A stretch of DNA of 64,000 nucleotides from Grifola frondosa (GCA_001683735.1 LUGG01000019.1:434001-498000), one strand, 5' to 3'; shown: positions 46,016-57,995, numbered from the stretch's first letter. Numbers and translations: made by a program. Notes: generated by a model not told the origin, from the sequence alone.

Positions 46016-46764
46016 ACAACATCTCCGTAATCACTGCTTGTTGCTACCTGATAACCCTGGCAGCGAAAATGACTTGCGAAAAGACCTCGGAAAACATGTC
46101 TATCTGTCTCACTATGCACATTCTCTTCCGGCTCATTGGGAATTTTATTGTAGAGGATGAATACGGGGAAATCAAGAACCATAAAGTTCCACACATCCAA
46201 TTTAACAGCGTTGAAAATGTCACATCGGCGAAGAACACGTTCTGTGAATTCGAAGGACTTCTCAAGTATATCATTTTTGCACTGCTGGCTGGACCAGTGT
46301 GATCAAGTTCATGACGTGGGCCGCATAGTAGTCGGGTACTCACTTCACTAATCGCTTAGTACAGCTTATTCCAGGGCGCTCGTGAGCATAGATTGGCTTA
46401 CAGTTGGTGGATAACCGTATTGCATCCCGCGTATGATACATATGAATGAACTTGACTTGGGCTGGTGGAATATTTTAAATATCACCAAAAGCTGTGTAAA
46501 AGTAATGCTGCAAGTTGCAGCATTACTTTTACACACGGAGTAGAGAAAATGTCTTTCTTGCGAACCAAAGTTCGAATGTTGTTTCGTTCAATTATTTTAT
46601 CGATAAAGTAGCTACGATGAGATGTGACTTATCAGACAAAATTGATTTCGACCTTGACCTGCATGTCTCTCTGCTCTCGGACTGCGGCAAAATACAGCAA
46701 TGCTTGGTCCCGACTCTGCTTGAAGTTTTGGGACCACTCCGTCTTATTGCCAGGGACTCGGTCG
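46016..46764. other. intergenic region with a palindrome
   Basis: No gene is supported. It contains the 43-bp palindrome described separately and the upstream region of the Fmp46-like gene. Confidence 0.5.
46493..46535. repeat. near-perfect palindrome, 21-bp arms, 1-nt centre
   Basis: Left arm 46493-46513, centre G at 46514, right arm 46515-46535. All 21 base pairs match (arm begins TGTGTAAAAGTAATGCTGC). No flanking target duplication or gene was seen. Confidence 0.9.
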
Positions 46765-47318
46765 ATGTCTCGCCTGAGACCTCCCGAGCAGTCTTTTGAC
46801 TCCGAGTCGCTCTCCCTGAGAAAAACAACACCGCCACCCAGTTCTCACTCCCTCACCATCTAGTCTGTCCATCCCATCCTCGTCATTACATGGCAAATTG
46901 ACCAATAAGTAGCCATAACCCGCAGAATAGGGTATCACGCGGGATTCTCGAGTCGATCACGGAGGTACGAGATTCGCCCCTGAAAGTGGGACGCGACACG
47001 CTGCGGCCACCCAAGTTCGAGATGATCGTACATGAACGGGTGCCCACGATGGAAGAGCTTTCGGAAATTGTACTTGTTTCAGACCCATTGGACGTGAAGA
47101 AGTTCATACATCCGAACGCCGTGCGGACTCTCAGCTCCAGCGAGACGCCTACGAATGTGCGCAGTCTGCATGCTCTCATCACGCGGCGCCCAGAGTTAGT
47201 GCGCTGGCCGATTACAATCAACTGGGAGACAGCGCATGTCGCAGTCGGGCGTGGAACACTTTCTCCCCTTCTTGGCAAGCTGAAGAGGATGCACCAGCAA
47301 GATTGCCAGGAAGTATGA
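46765..47318 (+). CDS. Fmp46-like (DUF1687) putative redox protein
   Basis: Fmp46-type proteins are small mitochondrial proteins with a thioredoxin-like fold and proposed redox function. Exons 46765-46862 and 46913-47318, with a 50-nt intron GTCTGT...AGTAG splitting the Tyr codon in LTIYHNPQN, give 167 residues. The family pattern is clear: HNP near the N-terminus, KFEMIVHERVPTMEEL (matching the xxFELxVxExPPTxxQL motif), VRSLHALITRRPELVRWPIT and NWETAHVAVGRG near the end. The N-terminal about 30 residues are Ser/Arg/Pro-rich. The donor GTCTGT is not the strongest, but the joined sequence restores the family motif exactly. Confidence 0.8.
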
Positions 47319-47972
47319 GACGCATTCTCCGAAACCTTCCGTACGTCATTTGATCTATGGATATCCAATTGTTTTCCTAACAAATTGTACAGCGCTAGAG
47401 ACATATTTATTAGATTACTCAGTACAGATTGTTAAACCAGTGCCCCGTACGAAATCGCACAGAATGGCTAGGTCCATTGGCATCTAGTTGACGTGCATCT
47501 TAATCGCTTTTGCGCCATTGAACAATGTATGGCTTATATCATTACTCACAGCTTGGAATTTTTGTCTTCATTTCGCTTTCGTGTCCACGAGGACTCAGTA
47601 CGGAAGGTTTGAAATTTGAGCCTCAGCGATTTTCCTTACAATAGATGTCGGTTAGCTGTTATGTGAGCAGCGAACCCTAAAGAACATCTCTGCATAGACG
47701 TTCGGCTAGTCGATTCATTAATCCTTCTCTTACCAATCTCGTCCATTCCTCTGCTGGAGGAGCACATTCATACTGAGAGGAGTTCTGTCGAAATTTTGAA
47801 ATGATGCCGCGCAAAATGCACCCCATCCTCTTTGCGACTTTTCTTGCTACTGAAATCATAAGGGTCCCGCAAATTGTACATGTTATTTTCATCCATTCGC
47901 ATTGCAGACACTGATCGATGGAGAGAACAATAGGTCATTTTCACAAACACAAGTCCACCTCATTCACTGCAT
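47319..47972. other. convergent 3' intergenic region
   Basis: About 650 bp between the Fmp46-like gene and the P450 stop. Only short open frames. Confidence 0.5.
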
Positions 47973-50048
47973 TCATAACAAGCTCCCGGGCACGTGAAGA
48001 GCGAGGGCGTATGGTACACTCGAACGGAAGAGGGGAGCTTCAAGTTCAAAACTGTCAGCCAGCCTACCGACACACAGCTGCAGATGGACATACATTATCC
48101 CGCCATCCGTGTATTCCCCGGACGGCATGATCGCCTCGCCGCGGTCGTCCTTGGCCGGGGATATGTCGAACGCAGACAGAGTGCACGCAATCGTGGTGAA
48201 CAACAATTGCTCGGCCAAATCGCGTCCAGGACATATCCTACCACCGCTAGGGTCAGATTCGCATAAGAGGGGAAAGGAAGGGCTTGCCGTCGCCCAAAGC
48301 CGAACGCGATCCCCCATGGGTCCAACTTAGCGTCATACTCCTTGGAGAGCCACCGTTCAGGCCTGAAGACATCTGGATCAGGATAGAGAGTCTCATCCCG
48401 AAGCATAGCCCTGCATTTCATCAGTGCGCATGCCTCTTCCCTTAAAATGTAAAGCTGCATCGTACCACAAATTGATAATTATGAGTGTATCCTTCGAGAT
48501 GTAGTATCCGTTGTGCACATCGTCCTCTGCTGGCACCCTTGCGACTGGCTCGCCGAAGATACGTAAGCAGTCGACAAACAAATTCGCGATGTAGACTCAC
48601 CCACGGGAATCGGGAGGTACAGACGTATCATCTCGGTCAGGACAGCATTCATGTAGGGAAGATTGATGCGGTCAGAATAAAGGGGAAGGCGGTCTCCGCC
48701 CGTGATGCAATCTATCTCTACCTGTGCCTTTCGCTGAACATCTGGATATCTCACCATTGTGGAGAAAAACGTTAGGAGAGAGGACACAGTCTGAAAAATG
48801 TAAGACAAAGGCATTGGTATATGAAATGTAACACAGACCGTATCAGCCCCGCCTGCGGACAAAATTACCTCAATATCGCTAGCACTTCCTGGATATTAGA
48901 TCACGTACCAGAGTAAACCTGTGTTGAAGTATATTTGATGATGTACTCGCTGTATTCTTCTGGCTTTTCCAACGCCTGCGAAACCATGGATGGCTTGGCA
49001 ATGCCCTTTGCCTGTTTCGATAGTCAGAATTCAAACCCGTGAGGTATTACGGTACCAACAATCTCATCTTTAGCGAACTTATATGTCTGTTCGCACAAGT
49101 GTTCAGCTTGATTCCTCCACGAGATCGCATCTCGCTTGAATCCCATTCCGGGCAAGAAACTAGGAAGATCTGCGACTAAACGATACGACGATATTAGGAA
49201 GTATTACGGCAGTCAAGTACCGGAAACCTACCGGAGGGGAAGAAATTTGTGATATGTGAACCAAATCGGTTGGCCTTCGAGAAATTCTGCACTGTAATGT
49301 CAGCCATCTCGATGACTGGGTCGTGAGCGCCATGAATTTTGTAGCCGTGAGACATTTCAAGCGTGATTCCTCCTGGAACACTGGCTCATAATTCGTTGAA
49401 GATGAGCAAGACTTGTGGCATATATAGTCATACCTTCGAATGTGCTCAGAGAACCTTTCTGGAGATTCCAAGAGGTTATTAAGGAATTGCACGACATACT
49501 TCTCCATTACGGATCGATAATTCTCCAGCTTCCTAGGGCTGAGAATGATATTGAGCATTTTTCGAGATTGTCGGAGACGGATAGGATCGTTTTCAAAAAG
49601 TACCCCACGGTCCATTCCAGCCCTAATTTCCGCCGTCAATGTCCAATTATATATCGAAACTTGGACTCCAAGTCACGCACAACTCGATCAGCTTTGGTAC
49701 TGGTCGACTCCAGTAAATGGCTGACTTCACATCGAGGATCTCACGGGCTATAGCGGCACCATTCAACACCAGCATTGGCTTCCCGAACGTACGAAGCGAG
49801 AACACAGGCCCTGGATCAATCAGAAACCGGAGTTGCCATATATTGAAAACAAGAAAGGACTGCTGCTCACCATACTCCTGGCCTAGTACTGCGAGCTTCT
49901 TCCATATCTGTCCAGGGGGGATAATGTTTCCAATGATAGGGAAAGGTGTGGGTCCTGGAAAACGACGCCGGCCGCTATTTCTTGCGGTATATAACACTAG
50001 GAGAGACAGAAGAAAAAGAACTACAATGGTGAGATATTCATTCCACAT
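47973..50048 (-). CDS. cytochrome P450 monooxygenase
   Basis: ER-anchored haem monooxygenase. The start MWNEYLTIVVLFLLSLLVLY at 50048 is a membrane anchor followed by RRRFPGPTPFPIIGNI (Pro-rich hinge). Later: QSRKMLNIILSPRKLENYRS (C helix region), I-helix AGGADTVC, ExxR in LTEMIRLYLPIPVG, and PDPDVFRPERWL. The haem-binding segment FGFGRR/ICPGRDLAEQLL is complete after splicing, with the Cys ligand present. It is interrupted by a 50-nt intron (48287-48238) that starts with GC (GCAAGC) and ends TAG. The substrate is unknown; the sequence resembles fungal microsomal P450s of the O-methylsterigmatocystin-oxidoreductase-like group. The last exon and stop are less certain. Confidence 0.95.
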
Positions 50049-50606
50049 GATGTTGGTGGAAGCTGTGCTGAGCAAGCGGGCGCTCGCCTTTACGCTAACG
50101 TTCAATATTCAACGCAGCGCCGCCCGAATCGAGATATATAGGGGTGTATTGGTACCGGTTTCGGATACGAACGATTCCGTGGTATTCGTACCAGCCGCTA
50201 CGATTGTTTCGTAGCAAATAAAAATTGGCGATATACTTGACAAGCCAGATCAGGGGAATTCTGAGCATTGTGCGCAGCGTACAGCTCGAAAAGGATACTA
50301 ACTGTGTATGAAGTTTACTGTCTGAAGTCCGAACTGATAAAGGACTGTGGGCAGTGTTATTTTTCTCAGTAATTGTGTGCCGTCTCTTCGTAGGATTCGC
50401 TCTGTATGCTTGCAGTACTTCACGTCAGCAGTATGCAAAGTCGAGTAAGGAGCGAAACATTACAGTTGCCCGAATGGGAAATCCACGTGGCGAAAATGAT
50501 CGGGTTTGTAAGCGCTCGTGGTTGAAATGGCCTCTGCACAAGTTTCTGAACAACTTCCACTTCGACCCCGACACACTCTCATCTCATTTATACTTTACTA
50601 CTTAAC
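50049..50606. promoter_or_regulatory. divergent promoter region of the P450 and rna1 genes
   Basis: 558 bp between two start codons on opposite strands. No specific site was identified. Confidence 0.4.
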
Positions 50607-51910
50607 ATGGCTTCTATATTCACCCTACAAGGCAGAGGACTCAAACTCGACTCCAGAGCCGATATCGAGGTACATCTTGAGGGCGTCGACCCTACCGAAA
50701 TAGAGGAAATCCATCTCGGAGGAAACACCATCGGCGTGGAGGCCGCCCAAGCCCTCGCCGAGTTCCTCTCCAAAACCACCAAACTCAGGGTAAGTATTTC
50801 TCCTCTCCATTTTCTCCTCTCTCGCTAACCCCATCACTACAGGTCGCAGACTTTGCAGATATATTCACTGGCCGCCTCATCACGGAGATCCCGCTCGCAC
50901 TCTCCGCACTCTGCGATGCGCTCATCGGGAAGCACACACTGCACGAGATCGATCTCAGTGACAACGCCTTCGGCGGGCGCTCTGTCGACCCTCTCGTACC
51001 CTTCCTCTCCTCCGCGCTCTCCCTGCGTGTGCTCAAGCTCAACAACAACGGCCTCGGCCCCGCAGGTGGCGCAGTTGTCGCGGACGCCCTCAGCCAGCTC
51101 GCGCAGAAGATTGAGCGCGGGTCGCGCTCGAATCTGCGCACAGTCATCTGCGGGCGCAATCGACTCGAAGACGGCGCGGCCCTCGCGTGGGCAGACGCGC
51201 TGCGCGCGCACGGCACACTCGAGGAGGTGCGCATGCCGCAGAACGGCATCCGCATGACGGGTATCGCGCAGCTCGTGCGCGGGCTCTCGGAGAACGCCGC
51301 GCTCGCGCACCTCGACCTGCAGGACAACACGTTCGCAGCGGAGGGCGCGCGCGTGATGGCAGACGTACTGGGCGGCGGCGCATGGGCCGCACTGCGCATA
51401 TTGAACCTGTCGGACTGCGTGCTCGGCGAGGAAGGCGAGGTGTCCCCCGTCGTCGAGGCGCTCGTGAAGGGTGTGAACGCGCAGCTTGAGGTGTTGCAGC
51501 TGCAGAACGATAACTTAGAGACGCAGGCATTTGCCCTCCTCGCATCGGGCCTAGAGAAGCTTCCGATGCTGAAGAGGATAGAGGTTCAGTGGAATGAGGT
51601 AGACGATGAGGACGAGGGGCTGCAGGCGCTCGCGGGGGCTTTGAGGAAGCGAGGAGGGAAACTTGTGATTGACGATGAGGAGGAAGAAGAAGAGGCGGAG
51701 GAAGAGGCAGAGGCAGAAGCAGAAGCAGAAGCAGAGGCAGAGGCAGAAGCGAAGGCAGAGGCAGCGGAGGCAGCAGAAGAAGTGGCGAAAGCTGAGGAGA
51801 AGAAAGCGGCGACTCCAGCCGCACCAGCAGGAGAGCCACTACCACCGAGTCTCACAGATAAGACGGCAGATTCTCTGGCAGATCTTCTTAGCAAGGTCAC
51901 CATTCAGTAA
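50607..51910 (+). CDS. rna1: Ran GTPase-activating protein (RanGAP, Rna1)
   Basis: Stimulates GTP hydrolysis by Ran in the cytoplasm, sustaining nuclear transport. Exons 50607-50789 and 50843-51910 give 416 residues. The start is MASIFTLQGRGLKLDSRADI; leucine-rich repeats follow throughout (IEEIHLGGNTIGVEAAQALA, LHEIDLSDNAFGG, VLKLNNNGLGPAGG, LRTVICGRNRLEDGAALAWA, LAHLDLQDNTFAAEGARVMA, ILNLSDCVLGEEGE, VLQLQNDNLETQAFALLASG). The catalytic Arg-finger region of the first repeats is not resolvable by eye. The tail is very acidic (DDEEEEEEAEEEAEAEAEAE), as in all Rna1 proteins, then Ala/Pro-rich and ends LADLLSKVTIQ. No SUMO-target domain is present, as expected for fungi. Confidence 0.95.
51676..51790 (+). 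repeat. purine-rich GAA/GAGGCA coding repeat
   Basis: The acidic tail of RanGAP is encoded by tandem GAGGCA/GAAGCA hexamers (Glu-Ala repeats), almost pure purine plus C on the coding strand. Such tracts often vary in length. Confidence 0.75.
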
Positions 51911-52085
51911 TAGGGATTTATCTTCTGCTCTAGAGGCATAGAGGGAGTGTAATTTGTTTTGATCTGTCATCACGCTGTCGCTACATGTATACCACAAGCA
52001 ATTCAATCTATTCAAGCATCGCCGTCATCTACGTACATTCAGTGTGCTATATCAATGTGTGCCGCCTAGCTCTTTCTTCAGGGCC

Positions 52086-53223
52086 TCAAGCTATCTCGTC
52101 AGGCATCTTGTGCCGAGCGAAAACATGTATGTGCGCCAGACCCGGTACGCTTTGCAGCCTCTGTACTCCGCCCAGCATCAGCACCCGATACAGCCAAGCC
52201 GTTTCGCACGACTTACCGGAGGGTTGACGAACCACGCCGTCTCCCATTCGCGCTCCACCCACCGCCGCTTGACGAACTCGTCAATATCCCTTCCGTATGC
52301 GCGGATCTCCCGCTCCTCTTCCTCCGTCGGGCGCGGCGAGCGGACAAGCTTATCCGGGGTGACGCCCCATTCTGCGAGCGCGGGGAGACACGCGGGGAGG
52401 GTACTTGGCGACGGCGGCGGCGACGATGTGCCGGTGAAACCCCACAGTCCGTCCTGGTGTAGTCGGGCGGAGAGCGGAGATTCGCTTGGGTCGGGGAGCG
52501 TCGGTGGGAAGATGGGTAGGCGCGTCCAGATGAGGGCGTGCTCGATCTCGGGGGTACTGTGCAGAATCGCACCTCATGTTCTAGCAATTTCAACAATGCA
52601 GTCAATAAGAGAAACGATACCTGAATACGGCCAGTCGTTCATGATGATGCTGATCAGTTCTGGAGGCGTATCGGCAGTGAAGTACAGGGGTGATCCCTCC
52701 GGTATATCAGGCAACCCAAAGGCATTCGAATCCGTGCGGTCACTGTCTGACGACATTTGGGCACTGTTGGGCCTCGCTCCGGACGTGGCGGACCCATTAG
52801 AGGGTTCATAGAGGGCAGATCGGAGTAGGGAGAGCGTGTCGGGCTCCCCCCATCGTAAACGGTAGTTCAAGAGGTAGTTTACTGGCGTACAGGTGAGGCG
52901 GATAAGGCCAGCGGAACTACAGTGCTCACCTACGGATCCATGTTCTGCTTTGATCCCCTTCGCCCACGCGTCATAGCGAACTTGGAGCTTCCTGTCTCGC
53001 TTCAGCAGCCCGAGATCACTGGATGCCGAGGGATGTCAACACTCGTTAGTACGTGAACAAAGCAAGATTCGCTGTAGACGCACCCTGAGTTCACGAAAGT
53101 CTTCAGCTGGGTCCAGGTGAATTTGGCGCGGGTAGTGCACGAGCAGCTCGTCGCGGTGGGCGGGCCGGTGCGCAGGGGAACAGTGTCTAACGAAAGCGGC
53201 TCAGTGTTGGCAATGACAACCAT
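52086..53223 (-). CDS. DUF3605 family protein
   Basis: Function unknown; the family is fungal. The start is MVIANTEPLSLDTVPLRTG at 53223. Exons carry FTWTQLKTFVNSG, LLKRDRKLQVRYDAWAKGIK, YLLNYRLRWGEPD, MNDWPYSG followed by VPPEIEHALIWTRLPIFPP, GLWGFTGTSSPPPSP, DEFVKRRWVEREWETAWFVN and the last exon RLQSVPGLAHIHVFARHKMP. The N-terminal WTQL...YDxWxxxI, NDWPY-VPxEIEHxLVWTRLPI, GLWGFTG and VPGLAHIHVF elements are what I recall of DUF3605. Four or five short introns; the last acceptor (ACAG/AGG near 52157) is chosen because it restores the C-terminal motif. Confidence 0.75.
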
Positions 53224-53504
53224 CTCAGAGTAAGCAGAATGAGAGCCGTTTGTTCGAAGGGAGAGAGCTCGGGGAAGAGGCAATTGTGTGGTAGTGAGAA
53301 AACAACGTCTATGACCATTGTAAACTCGGTCTGGACTTCAGCCGAGATGGACAGCGCTCGACGACGTATTCACAGCCATAACACCTCCGTAGACAGCGTA
53401 TCGAATGAGTAATGCAAACATGTGCGTTTCCCAGAAAAAAGAACCGATAATGCAAAATATGCTGTTAGTCCCATGTATCCACAGCATGACCCGCGATCAA
53501 CGCG

Positions 53505-55477
53505 TCAAAGGCCTACCACCTCTACCAAATCACCATCCTCCAGGTCTGCCTCTCCAATCTCCGTCTCCGGGGCCATCTTGTCCCCATCCAGCATCAACAT
53601 CGGGCCAGCGCCAGCATTATTCACCCCACGCGTCTTCTTCCCCCTCCCTTTCCCCTTCCCGCCGGCCGGCGCATTCGCCCCAGCATATTGATCTGCCAGA
53701 CCCGCCTTCTTCAGGAACGCTTTCACGATCGCGCCGCACTTCGTTGTGGAGCGCACGGTGAGTACAATGTCTTTCGTCTTCCCCGAGCGCAACGTCAGCC
53801 GGAATGTGTCTCCTCCCGAGGCAGACTCCGTGCCGCCATCCGAGTCGGACAGCTCTGCAGCAAGGGACGGCGACCGCGTACCAGAAGGAGAGCGCTCATC
53901 TATGCCTTGATCTTGAGGAAGAGCGACCGATGGCGATCGTTGGTGATTAGCACGAATACATTCGTAGGTGATCTTGTCACAGGCCTCTATGACGACGGAT
54001 CAGAACGAACAGTGGGCACATGCATATATTTTATAGATATGACAAACCTAGCTCAGCTTCTGACCAGATACCTATACTATGCGGTGTTGCGGAGGGGAAT
54101 ATGCGTTTGCCATCGTAACTAACAATGAGGTTATTGGACAGTATACTTGCGATATCGGCAACCTCGTCGAAGAGATGTCGGAATGGGTCGTGCTGTGTTC
54201 CTTAAGCAGAAGCACAATGTCAGAGATAAATATCACGTACGCGCTTCATCTTGAAGCCCCATATTTCTGGCTTGGAAGAGGCATTGAGCGGATGGGACTT
54301 CCACCTTACTTTGACGACAACATTCTCCGGACCGCCCTCATCGGGAGCGGGGGTGCCTTCCCCGACAAACTGTTCGGACTGGACTTGCCGTGCGATCGAA
54401 GCAAGCTCAGGGTCCAATATGACCGTTTCAGGGGTTCGTCGACGACCCAAGTCGGAGACGGTGGCCGCGGGACTGCGCCTATCAGTTGTCTACAAGAATA
54501 TGGTTCAGGCGATGCGCACTATATAAAATCAATATAAATACCGGATTCTCTCTCCCGCAGCTTGGAGTGCTTGCGGCGGCAAAGCGGGTGGAGGAGTAAT
54601 TGAGCGAGAACGACTGCGAGGACGCTTGCTACTGCGTCTCGGAGTCTGCTCATTGTCGCGTTTGTCGTCAGGCGTTAATTATCCACTCTTTGCAATATGA
54701 TATCGTCGTCGTCATCGTCTGAAGATATTCTGCATTGAAACAGACCCAGCTCGCATTAGAAAATGGAAAACTTTGGAAACTAGTGCTGACAGTATGGCAT
54801 TGGAAGGCATCTTCGTCCAGTCTGGCAGAGAAGTGTCCCTGTCCTTATCCCTCTGAGCCTTCCTCCTACGATTGCGCGATCTTGGAGAAGAAACACGTTC
54901 TTCATCCGAACTAGCGCTAATGCTGCCTGTGCGCCGTGAAGCTGCTTTTGCTGCAAGGAGAGGATACATTCATGAGCAAAGACTGATAAAAGCGAACGAA
55001 TCACCAATGTATGCGGGTGGACATCACGACAACGACGTAACCAGACAGATGTCTTTTTGTCTTTATTGGATGACTGACCATAGCTATATTTTGCGGAACC
55101 TCTCTACGCAAGGTCTGAACATGTTTATATCAAGCTCGGTGATGGGACTCCCCACGGGTCTATCAAAGACAGCATGATGAGCCCGACTCCGGCTTATAGC
55201 AAAACATCCAAAAACCTCATAGGCCCCCTCAGGAAAACATACAGATTCACAATGATCTGCAGACTATATGCGCACCTTCCGTAATCTGGTTTAGCTTCTT
55301 CCATGTCTGCGCAGTCCGCGTGCGGTTCCGGAGGAACAACGCATCTTCGTCCTCGAGAGAGGTTTCATTCGCATGCGGTGGGGGCGGAGAGGTGGCGGAG
55401 GAAGGACCAGGAGAGGATGGGGGTGCAACGGCAGCTTTGAGTCGTGGACGCGGTCTAGGTCGAGGACGCGTCGACAT
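53505..55477 (-). CDS. Rad60/Esc2/NIP45-type protein with SUMO-like domains
   Basis: Family members carry two C-terminal SUMO-like domains and act in genome stability with the SUMO pathway. The start is MSTRPRPRPRPRLKAAVAPP at 55477, then DALFLRNRTRTAQTWKKLNQ, Ser/Arg-rich disordered segments (SSDEERVSSPRSRNRRRKAQ, SSKRPRSRSRSITPPPALPP), ETVILDPELASIARQV and the first SUMO-like region VVVKVRWKSHPL...DPFRHLFDEVADIASI, LIVSYDGKRIFPSATPHSIG. The second SUMO-like region is DTFRLTLRSGKTKDIVLTVR, STTKCGAIVKAFLKKAGLAD, LMLDGDKMAPETEIGEADLE, ending DGDLVEVVGL with the stop at 53505. The final domain carries a Gly/Lys-rich insert (GGKGKGRGKKTRG). Several intron edges in 54.7-55.3 kb are not fixed. Confidence 0.72.
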
Positions 55478-55963
55478 CGCGGTCACAGGGAGAGAAGTAC
55501 GCGTGGGAAAACGGTGCTCCCCCGCGTTCACGTGCAAGACGCGTTGCACGTGAACAGGACGCGATCGCCAGTAGTCTAGTGTCACTGTGACTGACTGGCG
55601 CGACTCCCCAATATTAACGTTATTAGAGCCGTAATATGTTCTACATGAGTTGTGATTCTCGCCTCATATATACACTATGTAGCCATCTCGCATCGATATA
55701 CGATAGAGGGAGAGTAAATAATCCTTCCCACTTCCGTCCTGGAACACACTGATGACCCATGAGCATCTCTCACAGACGGGGACTCGTGCAATAACAATCA
55801 TTATAAACAGATGCTTTGTCCACAGTCAGCTCACAGTTCTCGGAGAAGGTGAAAACATCCGCTCTCTCGCTCACCGGGTTCCGCAATACATCGTGTGACG
55901 ACCTACCGTCACAGTAAGGTTTCATCTGTGTGACAAGCGATTTCTGTTCAGTTTCCGCTAACC
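55478..55963. promoter_or_regulatory. divergent promoter region, NIP45-like and F-box genes
   Basis: About 490 bp between start codons. No gene and no clear motif was seen. Confidence 0.4.
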
Positions 55964-57160
55964 ATGCCAACTTTTCCTACGGAGATATTTGAAAATATCA
56001 TCGACTGCGCTTCAAACGAGCGCAAGCTCCTTCGAGCATGTGCGCTCGTATGCCGCTCATGGCTCCCGCGAAGCCGCGTTCAACTTTACTACTCCATTGA
56101 TATTGCGCGCCCAGTTGATCTCGATCGGTTTGTCGCCCTCTTGGACAGATCGCCACATCTCGCCTTTCATGTACATGTCTTGGTTCTTTGGCGGATGCTT
56201 CGGGTCTCTTCAGGACTACATCATGCACTGGCCTTTGCCGACAAGCTCGTTGACAAGCTCCCACAGCTGAGAACTCTCTCTTTCATGTACGTCGGATGGG
56301 AGAGCGAATACCCCCTCATTCATTCTTCTCCCAACTGTCCAACTTTACCTCCGTAACTCGGCTCGAACTTCATGGGTGCAAATTCGAATCATTTTCGCAT
56401 TTCCAGCAGCTCGTCGATGCTTTGGGCCAGTTAACCGCTCTCACATGCGATTTAGTTGGTTGGGACTCGGAGGAAGCCGACGAAAAGGGAAAATCGCGTG
56501 CAAACTCGCCCAACCTCACTTACTTAAATTTGTCCTATTCGAAGATACCCCATTTACAGACACCATTGCTACCTGGTTCTCGACACTGACCTCAAACGCG
56601 TGTCTTCAAACGATCTACTTTCGCTTATACATTGGCAGGGAGACTGAGGAAAGGATCCTCGGGAATCTATTGGAAACAGCTGGCGCAACCTTTATCATGT
56701 TACCATAGATGTTCGCCCAACCGAAGATGGCGTAGTCTTGTCGTCTGAAACAATACGTGCGTCGAGAACTTTTGTTTGCTCTAAATTCATCAGCTTGATA
56801 CAGACTTGCAGAACAATTTGTCAATCTGTCGCATAACGGCAGCTGCAGACTGTGCAACTCCTTTGCGAGATAGGTTCGACAGATGCCCGCGCATGTTCCC
56901 GTTGGCTATATATGGTCCTTTTCTACATCGAATCACGAAACGTTCGAAGTGTCCTGATCTGTATCGATGGACTCGACTTCACATTGGAACGGATCGTGTG
57001 GGACAGGATTGATCAAATCCTCTCGTCCAGAACCTTTGCCTCTTTAAGTCGAATAGTTGTGTGCAGTTCGACCGTTCCCTGGCGGCCTACCTTCAACGGT
57101 ATCCGTCGTCTTCTTCCGCTCTTACGTGCCAGAAAAAAGAAGATATTGCTCGGAGCATAG
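55964..57160 (+). CDS. F-box protein, frame interrupted four times at C-containing runs
   Basis: F-box proteins recruit substrates to SCF ubiquitin ligases; Agaricomycetes carry large expanded sets of this type. The F-box is at the N-terminus: MPTFPTEIFENIIDCASNER, LLRACALVCRSWLPRSR. The rest is LRR-like, in order: LVDKLPQLRTLSFMYVGWES, FTSVTRLELHGCKFESFSHF, ANSPNLTYLNLSYSKIP, FTDTIATWFSTLTSNACLQT, YHVTIDVRPTEDGVV, QTVQLLCEIGSTDARACSRW, SVLICIDGLDFTLERIVWDR and LLPLLRARKKKILLGA to the stop at 57160. Frame changes occur near 56313, 56549, 56689 and 56842; adding one C at each restores the natural order. Either a recently decayed gene or the same base-dropout pattern as elsewhere in the window. 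Confidence 0.75.
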
Positions 57161-57655
57161 TGAGTTGCCTGCATTTTGGGCATCCATTTGCCTCACTCAC
57201 TGACGCTGATTCTGCCTAGTCCGTTCAATGATAACATACACGGCATGCAGTACTAGGTGGCCTATGCGTGGGCATATACGTGCCGCAATCTCGCTAATCA
57301 TCGAAAGCTTCAAAGCTATATTTCATCTCTGCTCACCATTTCTATGTTCTTCAAAGCGCAGAGCAACCATGGACACCAAATATCTGACTAACATGGGCTC
57401 AATGAATTAGATAGATACTATAGAACAGAGTCTGCCATAGGTAGGCGTATGTGTTTGAAGGTATCAAGACTTGTTATGGGAATATGGTTCTCTCTAGCAC
57501 ATGAGCAGAATAACACCTTTCTTTACTTCCAGACATTATCTTAGCAGGTCGCTGACCAACACATCGTTCGGAATATATAACCTGTCGCGTCCCAGCAGAG
57601 TTGTCAACTTTGGGCAGCTATGAGAGATAAAGGTATAAGAGGCATGGGCCTTAAT
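57161..57655. other. intergenic, nothing recognised
   Basis: Only short open frames follow the F-box gene. Confidence 0.5.
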
Positions 57656-57995
57656 TCAGGATAATGTCAGCGGTGAGTCCGGAGCCCACCTCCGAAATGT
57701 GCAGTGAAGAAATATGTTGTGAGATAGTTGGCGAAGATAATACGATGTGGACACAAAATTTGCAGCAATAGACGGTGTATTCCAGTTGAATTGGAGATCA
57801 CGCAGAGAACAAGCTGTCGCAGACGAGATGGAGTATATCATAGTATGAACGAAATTTGAGCTCGTTGGTGTCAGATAGCGCAGTTTACTGATGCGGCTGA
57901 GTAAACGGGCCGTAGCGTTAGTACGAATGACACGCATCAAGGCAGGATCGAGTATACTGAAATGCCTCCATCTTGCCCTATCAACATTGGCGAGT
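57656..57995 (-). pseudogene. possible fragment of another F-box/LRR-type gene
   Basis: The minus strand reads ARWRHFSILDPALMRVIRTN, then ATARLLSRISKLRYLTPTSS, SATACSLRDLQFNWNTP and HCTFRRWAPDSPLTLS to a stop at 57656. The spacing of W, F, L and N resembles the middle LRR part of basidiomycete F-box proteins. No F-box or start is found upstream, so it would be a fragment. The match is by pattern only. Confidence 0.25.

Noticed and set aside
51144..51845. 233-residue minus-strand open frame
   Set aside because: Antisense to RanGAP. The Leu/Pro runs are the complement of the Glu/Ala codon repeat.
47973..55477. Secondary-metabolite cluster around the P450
   Set aside because: Its neighbours are RanGAP, DUF3605, an Fmp46-like and a SUMO-like protein. 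No synthase, transporter or cluster regulator is close, and the aldo-keto reductase is about 29 kb away.
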